NCBI RefSeq assembly: GCF_009932725.1
Contig: NZ_BLJU01000004.1
Span: 1 to 64,000 of the forward strand
Reading direction: 5' to 3'
DNA from: Pseudomonas yangonensis
GTDB taxonomy: Bacteria > Pseudomonadota > Gammaproteobacteria > Pseudomonadales > Pseudomonadaceae
Length of the DNA stretch: 64,000 bases
Each line of letters begins with the position of its first letter. Position 1 is the stretch's first letter. This document shows, piece after piece, positions 63,461 to 64,000 of the stretch. The notes beneath the pieces are model-generated. The model worked only from the letters and a program-made list of their open reading frames with translations, was not told the origin of the DNA and ran no database searches. A program made the position numbers and the translations under genes.

Positions 63461-64000
63461 ATGACTACAGCTACCTGGCTCCGCGACAGCTGGCTGCACA
63501 AGCCCGCCCATCTCGCCTGGCTCGCGGATGAAGGCTTGCGCCTGCTGCCGTTCGCCCGGGGGGCGAAAGTCGAGCAGGGCTTCGCTGCGCTCGATGCGCG
63601 GGGGCGTCTGCCGGCGGGCGCGGTGGCCGAGCTGATCCACACCACGCGCATGACTCATTGTTTTGCCCTGGCGCATATCCAGGGTATTCCCGGCCATGCG
63701 GCACTGGTCGACCATGGTATCGCCGCGCTGCGTGGCGCGCTGTGGGACGAGGTCCATGGCGGCTGGTTCACTGACGCCACGCACAGGGGCGGCAAGTCGG
63801 CCTACCTGCATGCCTTTGTCGCCCTGGCAGCCAGCTCCGCCACGGCCGCCGGCCGGCCGGATGCGCAAGCGCTGCTGGATGCCGCCACCGGCATCATCGA
63901 TCGGCATTTCTGGTGCGAGGAGGAGGGCGCGCTGCGCGAGAGCTTCAAGCGTGACTGGAGTGGCGAGGAAGCCTACCGCGGCGCCAACAGCAACATGCAC
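63461..64000 (+). CDS. AGE-family epimerase/isomerase (N-terminal part)
   Basis: N-terminal 180 residues of an N-acylglucosamine 2-epimerase superfamily protein; the reading frame is open at the window edge. TTRMTHCFALAHIQG, DEVHGGWFTD, KSAYLHAFVALAAS and REWS-like SFKRDWSGEEAYRGANSNMH are characteristic (alpha6/alpha6 barrel with active-site His and Arg). Family members interconvert mannose, fructose and glucose or epimerise N-acyl sugars. Position downstream of glk-gltRS suggests a free hexose isomerase. An ACC-ACG ATG start at 63461 is assumed; a weak GGAGC ribosome site is upstream. Confidence 0.85.
   Translation, partial: MTTATWLRDSWLHKPAHLAWLADEGLRLLPFARGAKVEQGFAALDARGRLPAGAVAELIHTTRMTHCFALAHIQGIPGHAALVDHGIAALRGALWDEVHGGWFTDATHRGGKSAYLHAFVALAASSATAAGRPDAQALLDAATGIIDRHFWCEEEGALRESFKRDWSGEEAYRGANSNMH

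Overview
The window looks like chromosomal DNA of a gamma-proteobacterial Pseudomonas. It has high GC, and its gene sets match Pseudomonas: nrdA next to an RstAB-like two-component pair, hexR/zwf/pgl/eda, phhABC-phhR, nfxB/mexCD-oprJ, glk-gltR-gltS and an orphan cbb3 subunit pair. A fused glucosylglycerol-phosphate synthase/phosphatase gene and several dispersed 'gtagcccggat' repeats fit the P. mendocina/oleovorans side of the genus; that placement is inference. I saw no rRNA, tRNA, CRISPR array, insertion sequence or prophage.

Layout. 0-7 kb: 3'-truncated nrdA (minus strand), a 760-bp control region with two NrdR boxes and a perfect DnaA box, a divergent two-component pair, repeats, and the phosphopantetheinyl transferase pcpS. 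7-11 kb: a possible sRNA with a strong terminator, a lysophospholipid flippase/acyltransferase fusion, a guanidinium exporter behind a guanidine-II riboswitch, and a BASS-family transporter. 11-20 kb: the Entner-Doudoroff block (hexR, divergent zwf-pgl-eda) followed by two paralogous chemoreceptors separated by a decayed partial copy of eda. 20-25 kb: two small stand-alone proteins, repeats, ggpPS and an MFS transporter. 25-29 kb: phenylalanine catabolism phhABC and divergent phhR. 29-32 kb: a three-lipoprotein operon, a deaminase and a candidate plus-strand sRNA. 32-37 kb: an HMG-CoA-lyase-like enzyme, a class III CoA-transferase, a LysR regulator and an orphan TRAP binding protein. 37-43 kb: acs, a frameshifted chemoreceptor, an EAL phosphodiesterase and two small conserved proteins. 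43-49 kb: mexCD-oprJ with divergent nfxB. 49-56 kb: lipid/oxidoreductase genes (SDRs, DUF3833, chalcone-isomerase-like, acyl-CoA dehydrogenase, MBL hydrolase, LysR) and a remnant of an EAL domain. 56-60 kb: SH3 protein, ccoN4-ccoQ4-like pair, and a UbiH-family hydroxylase. 60-64 kb: glk-gltR-gltS and the start of an AGE-family epimerase.

How the genes work together. Glucose entering through Glk and Zwf/Pgl is cleaved by Eda. HexR-type operators lie upstream of zwf (clear) and glk (one mismatch), and GltRS senses sugar. Chemoreceptors and an EAL protein cover motility and c-di-GMP signalling. MexCD-OprJ and Gdx are export systems with local control (NfxB; a guanidine riboswitch). GgpPS makes an osmolyte.

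The most unusual sequence-level observations are: the eda relic between tandem chemoreceptor paralogs; a shared leader hairpin that would cover the ribosome binding site of both chemoreceptors; a guanidine-II riboswitch with an extra linker hairpin; two sRNA candidates; twin 22-bp-spaced palindromes before acs; a single-base frameshift in a third chemoreceptor; and an EAL-domain remnant. I did not find a convincing wholly new multigene system.
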